Below are positions 53,231 through 60,629 of a DNA stretch of 64,000 bases, piece by piece. The first letter of the stretch is position 1; each line of letters begins with the position of its first letter. The DNA is from Fluctibacter corallii (GTDB lineage: Bacteria > Pseudomonadota > Gammaproteobacteria > Enterobacterales > Alteromonadaceae). The position numbers were made by a program, and so were the translations under genes. The notes below the pieces were generated by a model. The model saw nothing but the letters and a program-made list of their open reading frames with translations. It was not told the origin of the DNA and did no database searches. The DNA is taken from assembly GCF_025751585.1 (NCBI RefSeq), contig NZ_JAOWKX010000003.1, positions 448,323 to 512,322 on the forward strand, given 5' to 3'.

Positions 53231-53778
53231 TGGTAGATGCTAATTTAATTAAGAGAAAAATGTTATTTGATACTGAAGGGTGGGAAAGTCGTAACTCTAA
53301 ACTTTCCCAGATAGAAATAGAAAAAGTTGAAAATAGTTTAGGGATAAAATTCCCATTATCATACTTAAATTTAATGAAGACATGGAATGGAGGGGATTTA
53401 GAAGATGGGTATGTTTTCAAAGTCAATTGCCCAGTGCCAGAAAAGCTTCACTATTATCTGGGTGACGGATTTTGGGAAGTTCAATCAATCGCTGGTGTAT
53501 CCACAAGTCTGAGAGAAGATTATAGTATCATGCAGTCTTCGACCACAGCTCATGATTGGGGGATATCGAAAGAAATAATTGCATTCGATGGTGATGGGCA
53601 TACGTGGCTGGCTTTTGACTACAGGGAGCGTAACTTTATAGAGCCTCCTATAATCTTTATAGAATCAGATAATTATAAAGAAGTTAAATTATTTGATAGT
53701 TTTTATGAATTTTTGTCGGGTTTAATACCTTATAATGAGGTGCTCGATTTGGATGGGAATATTATTTACGGAAAGTAA
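53230..53778 (+). CDS. SMI1/KNR4 (SUKH-1) family immunity protein
   Basis: 182 aa. The SUKH signature is clear: IEIEKVENSLGIKFPLSYLN near residue 36, the Trp-Asn-Gly turn (KTWNGGDL), then KEIIAFDGDGHTWLAFDY near 117 and a late Phe-rich helix (FDSFYEFLSGLI). SUKH proteins are the most widespread immunity superfamily of polymorphic toxin systems, neutralising many different nucleases. The cognate toxin is not present nearby except for a possible 11-codon tail. Confidence 0.85.
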   Translation: MVDANLIKRKMLFDTEGWESRNSKLSQIEIEKVENSLGIKFPLSYLNLMKTWNGGDLEDGYVFKVNCPVPEKLHYYLGDGFWEVQSIAGVSTSLREDYSIMQSSTTAHDWGISKEIIAFDGDGHTWLAFDYRERNFIEPPIIFIESDNYKEVKLFDSFYEFLSGLIPYNEVLDLDGNIIYGK

Positions 53779-53933
53779 AAAGTTAGATGTCATCCTTGCA
53801 TACTCCGTTTATTACAGTGTAAATAATCTATAAATTTTTAGTCTAGCTTACGGGTGGCTGGTATTTCTATCGGGACAAGTAGATAAGATTATAGTAAGAC
53901 CATGAACTAATAAATTTATAGCGGCTTATATAG

Positions 53934-54047
53934 CAAGTACAAGGACTGATTTTGTGGTGTCCAAGATGTATAAAAGTGAAGTGGACATCACAAGGTGGAG
54001 CGGGGCAGTTTATTATAGTTACACCTAAGGGCTCGGTAACAAATTAA
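53934..54047 (+). pseudogene. Toxin C-terminal tail remnant
   Basis: A 37-codon open frame without a start codon, running from an in-frame TAG. It contains ILWCPRCIKVKWTSQGG and ends GQFIIVTPKGSVTN just upstream of the next small gene. Gly-rich turn, hydrophobic strand and short polar end are typical of the last strand of CDI or Rhs toxin domains. Interpretation is inferential. Confidence 0.45.
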
Positions 54048-54065
54048 TAATTGGAGTGCTTAAAA

Positions 54066-54410
54066 TTGAATGTAATTCCTACAGATTTTGAATTGTTAGA
54101 GTTCTTTGAATGCGAACCTGATAAAGAAGCATTATTTGAAGGGGTGTTTCTTTATAAAAAGATAGATACCCAAGGATTGGTTTTAGATTTTTCATTCCAT
54201 AAAATACAGGGCTCAGTCCAGATCAATCTCTCCATCGGAGACGCTGTAATAGTGAGCGTTTGCCAAGAAGGGGCAGAAGAGTTAAAAATCCAAAGGGATG
54301 CGTCAGGACAATATATTTTATGTAACTTCAAATTTGACGGTGCAAAATCTAAGGTTCAAATATTCGTTGAGCCAGAGATAAAAGTAAATTGGTCAACCTT
54401 GATTGCATAA
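54066..54410 (+). CDS. Putative orphan immunity protein
   Basis: 114 aa from a TTG start preceded by GGAG 9 bases upstream; another TTG five codons earlier is less well placed. The N-terminus is acidic (ELLEFFECEPDKEALFEG) and the rest beta-rich (GLVLDFSFHKIQGSVQINL, ILCNFKFDGAKSKVQIFVE). No family recognised with confidence. It lies 18 bp after a toxin tail remnant. Confidence 0.55.
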   Translation: MNVIPTDFELLEFFECEPDKEALFEGVFLYKKIDTQGLVLDFSFHKIQGSVQINLSIGDAVIVSVCQEGAEELKIQRDASGQYILCNFKFDGAKSKVQIFVEPEIKVNWSTLIA

Positions 54411-54501
54411 TGAATAGTACACTATTTGGCGTTGTGGGTATGAAAATTAGGGAGGTGTAAAATTTTTTCTATTCAACAATGATCTTGTTTTTATTTGGTG
54501 A

Positions 54502-54681
54502 TTTTTTACCATAGTTAAGGGGTTTTTGAGTAGACCAATACGCCTTTTCTATATTGTTCAGTTAAATGTAATTAAGTTTAGGGTTCAAAACCAAAGTTTA
54601 ATGAGAGGGACTCCCTCAGATTGGTCGAATAAATTTTCCAATGGCTCTATATATGATCCAGAAATTACAGGAACACCCTAA
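54502..54681 (+). pseudogene. Toxin C-terminal tail remnant overlapping the next gene
   Basis: A 59-codon start-less frame whose last part reads QSLMRGTPSDWSNKFSNGS and ends DPEITGTP. Its TAA overlaps the next ATG (TAATG), the coupling expected of a toxin-immunity pair. The first 25 codons are AT-rich and may be non-coding. Confidence 0.5.
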
Positions 54682-55040
54682 TGCAAAAAACATTCAAACC
54701 CTACTCGGCAGATTTGTTGCCGAATAACTTTAGCTATCCACAGAGGTACATTGACATATCTAATGGTACAGAGAAGAAGCAAACTATTTGGATGTTTGAA
54801 GATGCGAATAATCCCCGTGCTGAATTGACATGGCAGTTAAGGAATAACTATAAAAAGTGGAAAAATATAGGGGATAGACAGTTAATCCCCCTTGCAAAGT
54901 TAAATGATTGGGCTGCATTTTTTGATGGTGACTGCGTAACTGGAAATCCTAAAGTCATTGTGATTGATCTTGGTAATGAGCAAATTTCTTATGAAGAAGA
55001 AGATTTCGATGCATGGTATGAAAAAGCGTGTATGGATTAA
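54681..55040 (+). CDS. Putative SMI1/KNR4-like immunity protein
   Basis: 119 aa. The C-terminal half, LAKLNDWAAFFDGDCVTG then PKVIVIDLGNEQISYEEE and a Trp-containing helix (FDAWYEKA), has the strand-helix ending usual in SUKH proteins; the N-terminal half is less clear. The ATG overlaps the stop of the preceding toxin tail. KptA follows after 36 bp. Confidence 0.6.
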   Translation: MQKTFKPYSADLLPNNFSYPQRYIDISNGTEKKQTIWMFEDANNPRAELTWQLRNNYKKWKNIGDRQLIPLAKLNDWAAFFDGDCVTGNPKVIVIDLGNEQISYEEEDFDAWYEKACMD

Positions 55041-55076
55041 ATTTTATTTTCTGGTTTTGTAGGCAAAGTAACGATT

Positions 55077-55628
55077 ATGACTAAATCTAAAACTGAACTT
55101 AAAAATGCGAGTAAATTCTTAAGCTATGTGTTACGGCATTGTCCAGAGGATATCGACTTGCAATTAGATTCTGAGGGATGGGCCAGCATTTCAGAGCTTA
55201 TAGCCAAGGCCCAACCTGAAATAAAGCTATCCGAGAGTCTAATCATTGATGTTGTTCTAACGAGCGATAAGCGAAGATTTAAAATTTCAGACGATGGCTT
55301 AAAAATCCGAGCTAACCAAGGCCACTCAATTGATGTTGACTTGAATCTTACCTCGAAAAAGCCGCCATCGATTTTATATCATGGTACAGCGACGCGATTT
55401 TTAGATTCAATTTTGGCGCAAGGTTTGGTATCTGGACAACGGCATCATGTGCATTTATCAACTGATATTGCGACAGCAAGTTCGGTAGGACAGCGCTACG
55501 GTAAACCTATCGTATTAAAAATTGATTCAGCCAGTATGGCTGCACAAGGTCATACATTCTTTTTGTCTGATAATAGCGTTTGGCTTGTCGACAGCGTACC
55601 AGCTACCTTTATCAGCGTAGAAGGTTAA
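55077..55628 (+). CDS. kptA: RNA 2'-phosphotransferase, KptA/Tpt1 family
   Basis: 183 aa. The N-terminal winged-helix part begins SKFLSYVLRHCPEDIDLQLD and includes EGWASISELIAKA; the ADP-ribosyltransferase-like C-terminal part contains IRANQGHSI, PSILYHGTATRFLDSIL, RHHVHLSTD and ATASSVGQRYGKP. These are the conserved Arg/His and HGT motifs of Tpt1. Yeast Tpt1 moves the 2'-phosphate left by tRNA ligation onto NAD+; the bacterial role is unsettled. The gene is in the middle of an immunity array, 36 bp after an immunity-like gene. No RNA ligase gene is visible in the window. Confidence 0.9.
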   Translation: MTKSKTELKNASKFLSYVLRHCPEDIDLQLDSEGWASISELIAKAQPEIKLSESLIIDVVLTSDKRRFKISDDGLKIRANQGHSIDVDLNLTSKKPPSILYHGTATRFLDSILAQGLVSGQRHHVHLSTDIATASSVGQRYGKPIVLKIDSASMAAQGHTFFLSDNSVWLVDSVPATFISVEG

Positions 55629-55642
55629 GAAAGGAAATTAGT

Positions 55643-55702
55643 GTTATTACCTTTAACTCATTGCATGGATGTTAAATGAAACATAGGCCACTCATTTTTT
55701 TA
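55643..55702 (+). repeat. Short direct repeat in the immunity array, copy A
   Basis: It matches 56361-56420 at most positions: GTTATTrCCTTTAACTC, then TTGCATGGATGT, then ACATAGGCCAC and a T tract. Partial copies of the CATAGG part occur near 52693 and 56272. All lie between an immunity-type gene and the next module. Confidence 0.6.
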
Positions 55703-55703
55703 A

Positions 55704-55802
55704 TCAACTATTGATGGTTGGGAAGTAGAGATTGGCCCCCCTTTCGAGGAGGGGCAATTACCTACAGTTGTTCATGCTAGACCAATAAAAAGCGGGAATT
55801 AA
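55704..55802 (+). pseudogene. Toxin C-terminal tail remnant
   Basis: A 32-codon start-less frame containing STIDGWEVEIGPPFEEG and ending in TVVHARPIKSGN, 3 bp before the next ATG. The residue pattern is clearly protein-like while the other frames are not. It lies directly after the short direct repeat. Confidence 0.55.
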
Positions 55803-55805
55803 TTT

Positions 55806-56207
55806 ATGGAGTTAAAAGTTCATGAATCATTAAGTTTTAACTTGATTGAGTTTGACGAAAGAACACCCTCGTTGCTTTTTGATGCCTCAGTAAAATTGCA
55901 TTTTAACGCAACTGATTTAGAGCTCAGAAGTACTAATTTTTGGTTTGGTTGTAAGGAATTTCAAGTTTGGATAGATCAAATCAAAAAAATGCGGTATGCG
56001 AAATCGCAACGAGCAACTCTATCAGACTTTGATCGTGATTTTGAAATAGAAGTTTTGTCAAATCCAGATAAGTATGAACTCAAATTATGCGTTGTAGTTA
56101 GAGAGTTTAGCGCTCCAAAGGTTAATTTTTCTATTACCTATGAACTAGAACATGATGAATTTTACAGGTTGTGTGATGCTGTCGATGATTTTCCTATATT
56201 TTGGTAA
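55806..56207 (+). CDS. Putative immunity protein, WapI-like
   Basis: 133 aa. Beta-rich with DLELRSTNFWFGCKEFQVW near residue 38, followed by a helix (IDQIKKMRYAKSQRATLS) and EIEVLSNPDKYELKLCVVV. The W-x-x-x-I-x-x-I helix after the first sheet resembles the WapI immunity family of Bacillus; this is pattern-level evidence. The start follows the toxin tail by 3 bp. Confidence 0.55.
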   Translation: MELKVHESLSFNLIEFDERTPSLLFDASVKLHFNATDLELRSTNFWFGCKEFQVWIDQIKKMRYAKSQRATLSDFDRDFEIEVLSNPDKYELKLCVVVREFSAPKVNFSITYELEHDEFYRLCDAVDDFPIFW

Positions 56208-56360
56208 ATTACAGTAAAATGAGAAATTATAAAAAATGCAATAGTATTAATAATTCGCGATTGTTTAAAACATAGGCCGCACTTATCAGACTCGGGGTAT
56301 AACGCAAGGATAGTATTAATTTTAACCTTGGCTTTTCAGTTTCTGTCTAAGGAGGTTGAC

Positions 56361-56420
56361 GTTATTGCCTTTAACTCTTTGCATGGATGTGAAGTGAAAA
56401 ATATGCCACCAACTTTTTAA
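56361..56420 (+). repeat. Short direct repeat in the immunity array, copy B
   Basis: Second copy of the 55643-55702 element, 718 bp downstream, preceded by GGAGG and followed directly by a toxin tail frame, as copy A is. Confidence 0.6.
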
Positions 56421-56425
56421 ATTAG

Positions 56426-56638
56426 AAAGGTAATGGAGCCAGCTCAACCTTCAACTATAGCGCTGTTAACTGCACTGCTCTGAGAGTTTATCTTTTCCAG
56501 ATAAATACGCAGGATGTATCGTATCAGTCTGAGTCTGGAGATTTTAAAATATATTTTTATAAAAATGATGTTACTGGGAAGGTATTTTATAGACATGACT
56601 ATAAAGTGAAATTCAATAAAGATTTTGGGAGGGATTGA
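56426..56638 (+). pseudogene. Toxin C-terminal fragment, 70 codons
   Basis: Start-less frame beginning after a TAG. It reads GNGASSTFNYSAVNCTALRV, then VYLFQINTQDVSYQSES, then a strand pair FKIYFYKNDVTGKVFYRHDY and a basic end. This is strongly protein-like, probably the last three or four strands of a toxin domain. Its TGA overlaps the next ATG (TGATG). Confidence 0.6.
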
Positions 56639-57015
56639 TGAAGGTTAAATGTGTTAATTTGGTAGATGACAAAGGTCTAGAAATAGAAAAGAGTTCTTGG
56701 TTGACTGTGGGCAAACTATATCCAGTATTATCTCTTATTATCTCTGAGAGTGGAAATGTTGAATATAGGTTGCTGAGTGATGATGGGGCCACGCCAGCGA
56801 TATTTGATGCGAGTTTTTTTGAGATAGAAAGTGAATCTATTCCTCATAATTGGGTAGTGAGTTATTTTCCTGGTGTTTATTTTGAATTAACACCTAAAGG
56901 TTGGGTAACACCTAGCTTTTGGGATGACTTCTTTGAGGGAGATAAAGATGCAGTAGGTAAATTTTTAGAAGAAAAAATAAGATTTATAAAAATTAATATT
57001 TTTAAGGAGTACTGA
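56638..57015 (+). CDS. Putative immunity protein
   Basis: 125 aa from the ATG at 56638 (a TTG one codon upstream is possible). Pattern: WLTVGKLYPVLSLII, YRLLSDDGATPAIFDASFFE, then HNWVVSYFPGVYFELTPKGW and FWDDFFEGDKDAVGKFLEEK. The last block (F-W-x-x-F-x-x-x-D-x-x-A) is one I associate with an immunity family but cannot name. Coupled to the toxin fragment upstream and to a small gene downstream. Confidence 0.6.
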   Translation: MKVKCVNLVDDKGLEIEKSSWLTVGKLYPVLSLIISESGNVEYRLLSDDGATPAIFDASFFEIESESIPHNWVVSYFPGVYFELTPKGWVTPSFWDDFFEGDKDAVGKFLEEKIRFIKINIFKEY

Positions 57016-57217
57016 TTGAAAAATGAAATAATTGAATTGAGTAGGTGTGAAAGGTATGAGGATGCTTTAGTTTTGGTTCAGTCTGTTTACATGAGTAAGG
57101 ATAAAGACGTGCTTGAAAATGTTTTGAAAGTGCTTAGGTCAGATTGTTTAGGTTTGGCATCAAATAGAGTGACCTTTCCCCGAGATTAATACCAATCTCT
57201 CGATGAGATTTTTCATA

Positions 57218-58032
57218 TTATGCTGCCCGTTTTGCATACTCAACAGGCGGTAAATAATTCAGTGAACTGTGTGGTCGAATATGGTTGTAATGGTCACGCC
57301 ACAGATCAATTTCATACTTTGCTTCTTCAATCGTTCTGAACCAGTGTTGATTCAGACATTCATTCCTGAATTTTCCATTGAGACTTTCCACAAAGGCATT
57401 TTGTGTTGGTTTACCTGGCTGAATAAACCCAAGCTCTACTCCTGACTCTTTGCTCCAGAAGAACATAGCTTTACTAGTGAATTCCGTACCATTGTCGCAA
57501 ATCACTTTCCTTGGTTTACCACGTTGCTCAATTAACTGACTCAGAAAACGAGCTACCTGCCGCTGATGGAAACAGAGACTAACTGGCCCACCATCTCTCG
57601 CGAGTAATCATCAACCACATTGAGTACGCTGAAACGCCTTCCATTGGCCAATTGGTCGGATACAAAGTCCATCGACCAACGCTCATTCGCTGCGGTTGGC
57701 ACTTCCATCGGCTGCCTGGGGCGCGTCAACTTCTTACGCTTCTTGGTTCTGACCTGCAATACTTCTTCGGTATACAACCGATAAGTACGCTTCCGGTTGA
57801 TGACCAAGCCTTCACCTTTGAGCAGGCCATGCAGCATCAGATAGCCATACCGTGGATACTGCGACGCAAGCTCCTTGAGCCTTGTTCTGATAGGAACATC
57901 GCCCTTGTCCTTACGCTGATAGCGAAACGCTGTCCTACTCACGCCAGCTAGCCTGCACGCAACACGCTCACTCAGTTTGAATGTCTCCATCAAGTGGCGG
58001 GCAACGGGCTTTCTTGCAGCTGGCTTCACCAC
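57218..58032 (-). pseudogene. IS3 transposase OrfB, frameshifted
   Basis: Two open parts. The first (58032-57553) has the HTH_21-like N-terminus and the start of the integrase core (ERWSMDFVSDQL, NVVDDYSREMVGQLV). The second (57505 to the stop at 57218) carries ICDNGTEFTS and NAFVESLNGKFRNECL with the remaining Asp and Glu of the DDE triad. The frame breaks at about 57553: the expected SISGRQVARFL needs four more bases than are present. The enzyme is probably inactive. Confidence 0.8.
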
Positions 58033-58289
58033 TTTTTTGACAACGCATCCTTCATGGCTTCGACTTCCAACAACTTGTCAGCCAGCATCTTCTTGAGCTT
58101 ATTGTTCTCTGACTCTAGCTCCTTGAGTCGCTTGGCTTCGTTTACCTCAAGTCCCGCGTATTTGCTTCGCCAGTTATAAAACGTGCCGGTGGATACGCCC
58201 ATATCACGACAGATGTCGTCAACCTTGGCTCCGGCTTCATGCTGCTTAATGGCTTTTATGATTTGTTCTTCGCTGTAACGTTTCTTCAT
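58026..58289 (-). CDS. IS3 transposase OrfA
   Basis: 87 aa. KKRYSEEQIIKAIKQHEAG, then DDICRDMGVSTGTFYNWR is the helix-turn-helix that binds the IS ends, followed by a leucine-zipper helix (LKELESENNKLKKML). It overlaps OrfB by 7 bp. The end contains A-AAA-AAG (58032-58038, minus strand), the usual -1 slippery heptamer for making the OrfAB transposase. Confidence 0.9.
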   Translation of the reverse strand: MKKRYSEEQIIKAIKQHEAGAKVDDICRDMGVSTGTFYNWRSKYAGLEVNEAKRLKELESENNKLKKMLADKLLEVEAMKDALSKKW

Positions 58290-58447
58290 CTTAAGATCTC
58301 CATTGTCTCCAGTTTATTGGAAATCTCATCAATGTCATGGTGTTAAATTTGGGGGAAGGGTCAAGAGCTACTGAATTCTCGAGAGAACTAAAAATGAAAG
58401 AGACATTTTATATGGAAGTAAGGCGATTATTTAATAACCTTACTTAG

Positions 58448-58654
58448 GTGTTTTTCACTCAAGTCTGAAATGCATCACTAACCATCTCAAGCACGGTTCA
58501 GGCTCTCGAGCGATAAATGTGTGATGGTCAAAAGCCTGCTCGCGGGGGCAAGATGAAGAATAATTTTTAGAAAGTATCGTAGATTTTTCCTTTTGTCTTA
58601 GGAGATGAGTTAGCTTTCTGATTACATGATATTTGAATTTCTAATGAGGTTAAA
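58448..58654. other. Gene-free spacer
   Basis: 207 bp with no convincing frame or toxin tail. A GC-richer patch at 58490-58560 contrasts with AT-rich flanks and may be a scrap of unrelated sequence. Confidence 0.4.
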
Positions 58655-58975
58655 ATGCTTTATTTGTTAGGGGAAGGTTATAAAGAAACAGATGTTGAGA
58701 GAAGTACCCCTTATCAGGTCTTGTTAAATTCGCGATGTGGCGACTTCCCAATTGGGTTGACTGAAGGAAAAGGTATGGGGAGTATAGGGGGTAGCTTCAG
58801 TCCCGAGCATGTATTGAGTGACAGAAATAAAAAGCATCTAGAAATTTGCAACGTAACTTGGTTAATCCCGTTGTGTGAAGATGCAGTCAATCAATCGTCA
58901 GAGTTGGATGTGCAAGCAGTAATTGATACTTACGCGTATTTGCATGGTGCGTTACCAGAGGTTATTAAAAGCTAA
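58655..58975 (+). CDS. Putative orphan immunity protein
   Basis: 106 aa with GAGG 6 bases before the ATG. Contains GKGMGSIGGSFSPEHVLSD, a Gly-rich loop, and LEICNVTWLIPLCEDAV, with a C-terminal helix. No family recognised. It lies directly upstream of the displaced cdiA fragment. Confidence 0.55.
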   Translation: MLYLLGEGYKETDVERSTPYQVLLNSRCGDFPIGLTEGKGMGSIGGSFSPEHVLSDRNKKHLEICNVTWLIPLCEDAVNQSSELDVQAVIDTYAYLHGALPEVIKS

Positions 58976-59027
58976 ATGCTTTTCAAAGCTCAAACGGTAA
59001 GCTGAGCTATTAAATTTTCTAATCTTT

Positions 59028-59199
59028 ATCTTCTAATTACCCATCTCACAACACCCTTAACATTAAAGTCGGCAACAACCTCGAATCAGAAGGTGCGTCT
59101 TTCATCGCAGGGCAAAATGCCACACTGGCTGCGGGCAATCAAATGAATTTGTTGGCGGTGAGTGAAATGGCGGGAACCTCTAATTATGGAAGTAACTAA
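59028..59199 (+). pseudogene. Displaced fragment of cdiA (FHA-2 region)
   Basis: Bases 59071-59169 match cdiA 46920-47018 with only a handful of differences and in the same reading frame: LESEGASFIAGQNATLAAGN and MNLLAV are shared. The frame is open from about 59028 and continues past the match to AGTSNYGSN and a stop. It is the remains of an additional cdiA C-terminal copy, whose toxin tail follows in another frame. Confidence 0.85.
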
Positions 59200-59282
59200 G
59201 TAGGAAGGCAGTAGAAGATGATGCAATCTTAGTGCAATATGGTAAGCAGCAAGGTATTAACGTAATAATCAGAGAGTTTTAA
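59196..59282 (+). pseudogene. Toxin C-terminal tail remnant behind the cdiA fragment
   Basis: 28 codons reading SRKAVEDDAILVQYGKQQG and ending GINVIIREF, a helix-strand ending common in nuclease-type toxins. It overlaps the cdiA fragment's stop in a different frame, so the two were joined by a deletion. The next immunity-type gene begins 5 bp later. Confidence 0.6.
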
Positions 59283-59287
59283 AATTA

Positions 59288-60001
59288 ATGCAGAGAATAG
59301 AGATTATTTACGAGCTTGGTGCATTAGAGCCGCTCCAGGTTTGGAACGAAATAGCAAATATATTGAGTAGTATTGACGATAGTCACTCTCTAACCATTTA
59401 CGGAAAGAATGTTAAGCCTTCTAAGATGTCTGAAGAGATCAAAAAGTTAAAAGGAAAAGCGTTCAATATCATTAGCGAAACTTTCGAATTTCATATGGTC
59501 ACAGTTACTAATTACGAACAAATTCTAGTCCAAATTGAGTCGAAAAAAAGTGTTGATGATTGGTGGCGTATTTGGATTAAAAAATTTATTAAATTAAGAG
59601 GCTTTGTCCAAGCTTGGATTGTAGATACAGATTTTAATTATTGGCAGAATGTAAGTGACCCAATTGAGTATAAATCAAGAGGGAAATCTTGTAAGGGACT
59701 TTTAATGAAATCTAATGGTTTGCCACCACCGTTAGAGCAGCTCGAGATTGATATTAGTAAAAACGCTGGATTGCGTAAGCTCTGTGTGGGATATGTAGAG
59801 GCAATAGGAGCCAAAATGTGGCTGTCAGAGCGCTTCTTAGAAAGAATTGGTAAAAGTATTGAATACATATCAAACGAAAGCGGAGCAAAAATAACATATC
59901 TTCAAGGTGATATTTATATGCTGAGTCAGCCCTTTAATTCATTTGTTGACGATAGAAGTATTGTAGAGCAAAGAAAGTTACGTAAAGCGCTTTATGGATA
60001 A
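59288..60001 (+). CDS. Putative orphan immunity protein, 237 aa
   Basis: The longest small gene of the array. N-terminal alpha/beta region (RIEIIYELGALEPLQVWNEI, DDSHSLTIYGKNV), a central Trp-rich part (DDWWRIWIKKFIKLRGFVQA) and a C-terminal helical part (WLSERFLERIGKSIEYI) followed by ITYLQGDIYMLSQPFNSFVD. I do not recognise the family. Position after a toxin tail supports an immunity role. Confidence 0.6.
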   Translation: MQRIEIIYELGALEPLQVWNEIANILSSIDDSHSLTIYGKNVKPSKMSEEIKKLKGKAFNIISETFEFHMVTVTNYEQILVQIESKKSVDDWWRIWIKKFIKLRGFVQAWIVDTDFNYWQNVSDPIEYKSRGKSCKGLLMKSNGLPPPLEQLEIDISKNAGLRKLCVGYVEAIGAKMWLSERFLERIGKSIEYISNESGAKITYLQGDIYMLSQPFNSFVDDRSIVEQRKLRKALYG

Positions 60002-60026
60002 TAACCTAAGCTATTTAGGGGCTTAG

Positions 60027-60185
60027 TGTACTAATCGAAAACAACAGAATATTTACCAATTTGACCAAGAGCTAAGAGGTCGAAAGGTCAAATCAAGTTC
60101 TTCTAGGCCAGATGGCTTATCAATAGAGTATTCTATAAACAGCGAAACTTTCACAAAGATTTTTTTAAATCAAGCTGGAGGGTGA
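60027..60185 (+). pseudogene. Toxin C-terminal fragment, 52 codons
   Basis: Start-less frame after a TAG: RKQQNIYQFDQELRGRKVKS, then a Ser-rich turn, then LSIEYSINSETFTKIFLNQA and GG. The stop lies 1 bp before the GTG of the next gene. It is clearly protein-like and probably the end of a helical-plus-sheet toxin. Confidence 0.6.
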
Positions 60186-60186
60186 G

Positions 60187-60498
60187 GTGAATAAAATAAA
60201 TAATCAGGTAGAAATACTCGAAAATTTATCAAAAATATTGGATGTGGAGGCTGATACGGGGTATGAATATCTAGAGTGTAAATTTGAAGTTGATGAGCAA
60301 TCCGTGAATACTAAGTTTGTATTTTCATTGAACGGAAGCATAGTTAATCGTGCTATCTCTTTAAAAAATCGGCTACAAAATATGAGGTTAGTATTGATGC
60401 TCCATTCAATGATGAAATCTCAGACTGGGGGTGATTGGAAGTCAATGACTCTAACTATAGATGAAAATAGGGAAGCAAAAACGCACTTTGAATATTGA
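60187..60498 (+). CDS. Putative immunity protein, YezG (DUF600)-like
   Basis: 103 aa from a GTG start preceded by GGAGGG overlapping the toxin fragment end. The C-terminal W-x-S-M-T-L-T-I-D then F-E-Y resembles the conserved end of YezG immunity proteins; the N-terminal helix (QVEILENLSKILDVEADTGY) is compatible. The assignment is tentative. Confidence 0.5.
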   Translation: MNKINNQVEILENLSKILDVEADTGYEYLECKFEVDEQSVNTKFVFSLNGSIVNRAISLKNRLQNMRLVLMLHSMMKSQTGGDWKSMTLTIDENREAKTHFEY

Positions 60499-60530
60499 GT
60501 AGTAAACTCTGACCAACTGTCTCACACTAG

Positions 60531-60602
60531 CAGTTATATACTACCTATTTCAAATTCACCTGTGAGAATAAACAGGTTGAATATTTGTTTTTTCGTGATT
60601 GA
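60531..60602 (+). pseudogene. Short toxin tail remnant
   Basis: 23 codons after a TAG, reading LYTTYFKFTCENKQVEYLFF and ending RD, 27 bp before the next ATG. The strand-turn-strand pattern is protein-like, but it is short. Confidence 0.4.
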
Positions 60603-60629
60603 AACTCAAGTCACTAGGTCTTAAAAACC

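Larger units (their letters stand above)
57170..58363 (-). mobile_element. IS3-family insertion sequence, 1194 bp
   Basis: The ends are imperfect inverted repeats: TGACCTTTCCCCGAGATTAA at the left and, in reverse complement, TGACCCTTCCCCCAAATTTA at the right. They begin TG...CA as in IS3 elements. A 4-bp direct repeat AGAG flanks it (57166-57169 and 58364-58367). The 4-bp duplication and the OrfB sequence suggest the IS407-like group. Confidence 0.88.
57016..58447 (+). pseudogene. Small gene split by an IS3-family insertion
   Basis: A TTG start directly follows the previous stop, with AAGGAG 6 bases upstream. The frame continues to 57169, where the IS begins, and resumes at 58368 if one copy of the duplicated AGAG is removed. 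The joined frame is 154 + 80 bases, exactly 78 codons including the stop. It reads through IELSRCERYEDALVLVQSVY and VLRSDCLGLASNRATEFSRE to FNNLT. Helical; family unknown. Restoration of the frame shows it was intact before insertion. Confidence 0.7.

Noticed and set aside
53899..54029. Alternative start-less frame ending in ...VYYSYT upstream of the gene at 54066
   Set aside because: It overlaps the toxin-tail frame at 53934-54047, ends further from the immunity start and reads less like a toxin end.
60499..60620. In-frame continuation after the stop of the gene at 60187
   Set aside because: The residues are unlike the gene's family end, and another frame here gives a better toxin-tail candidate.
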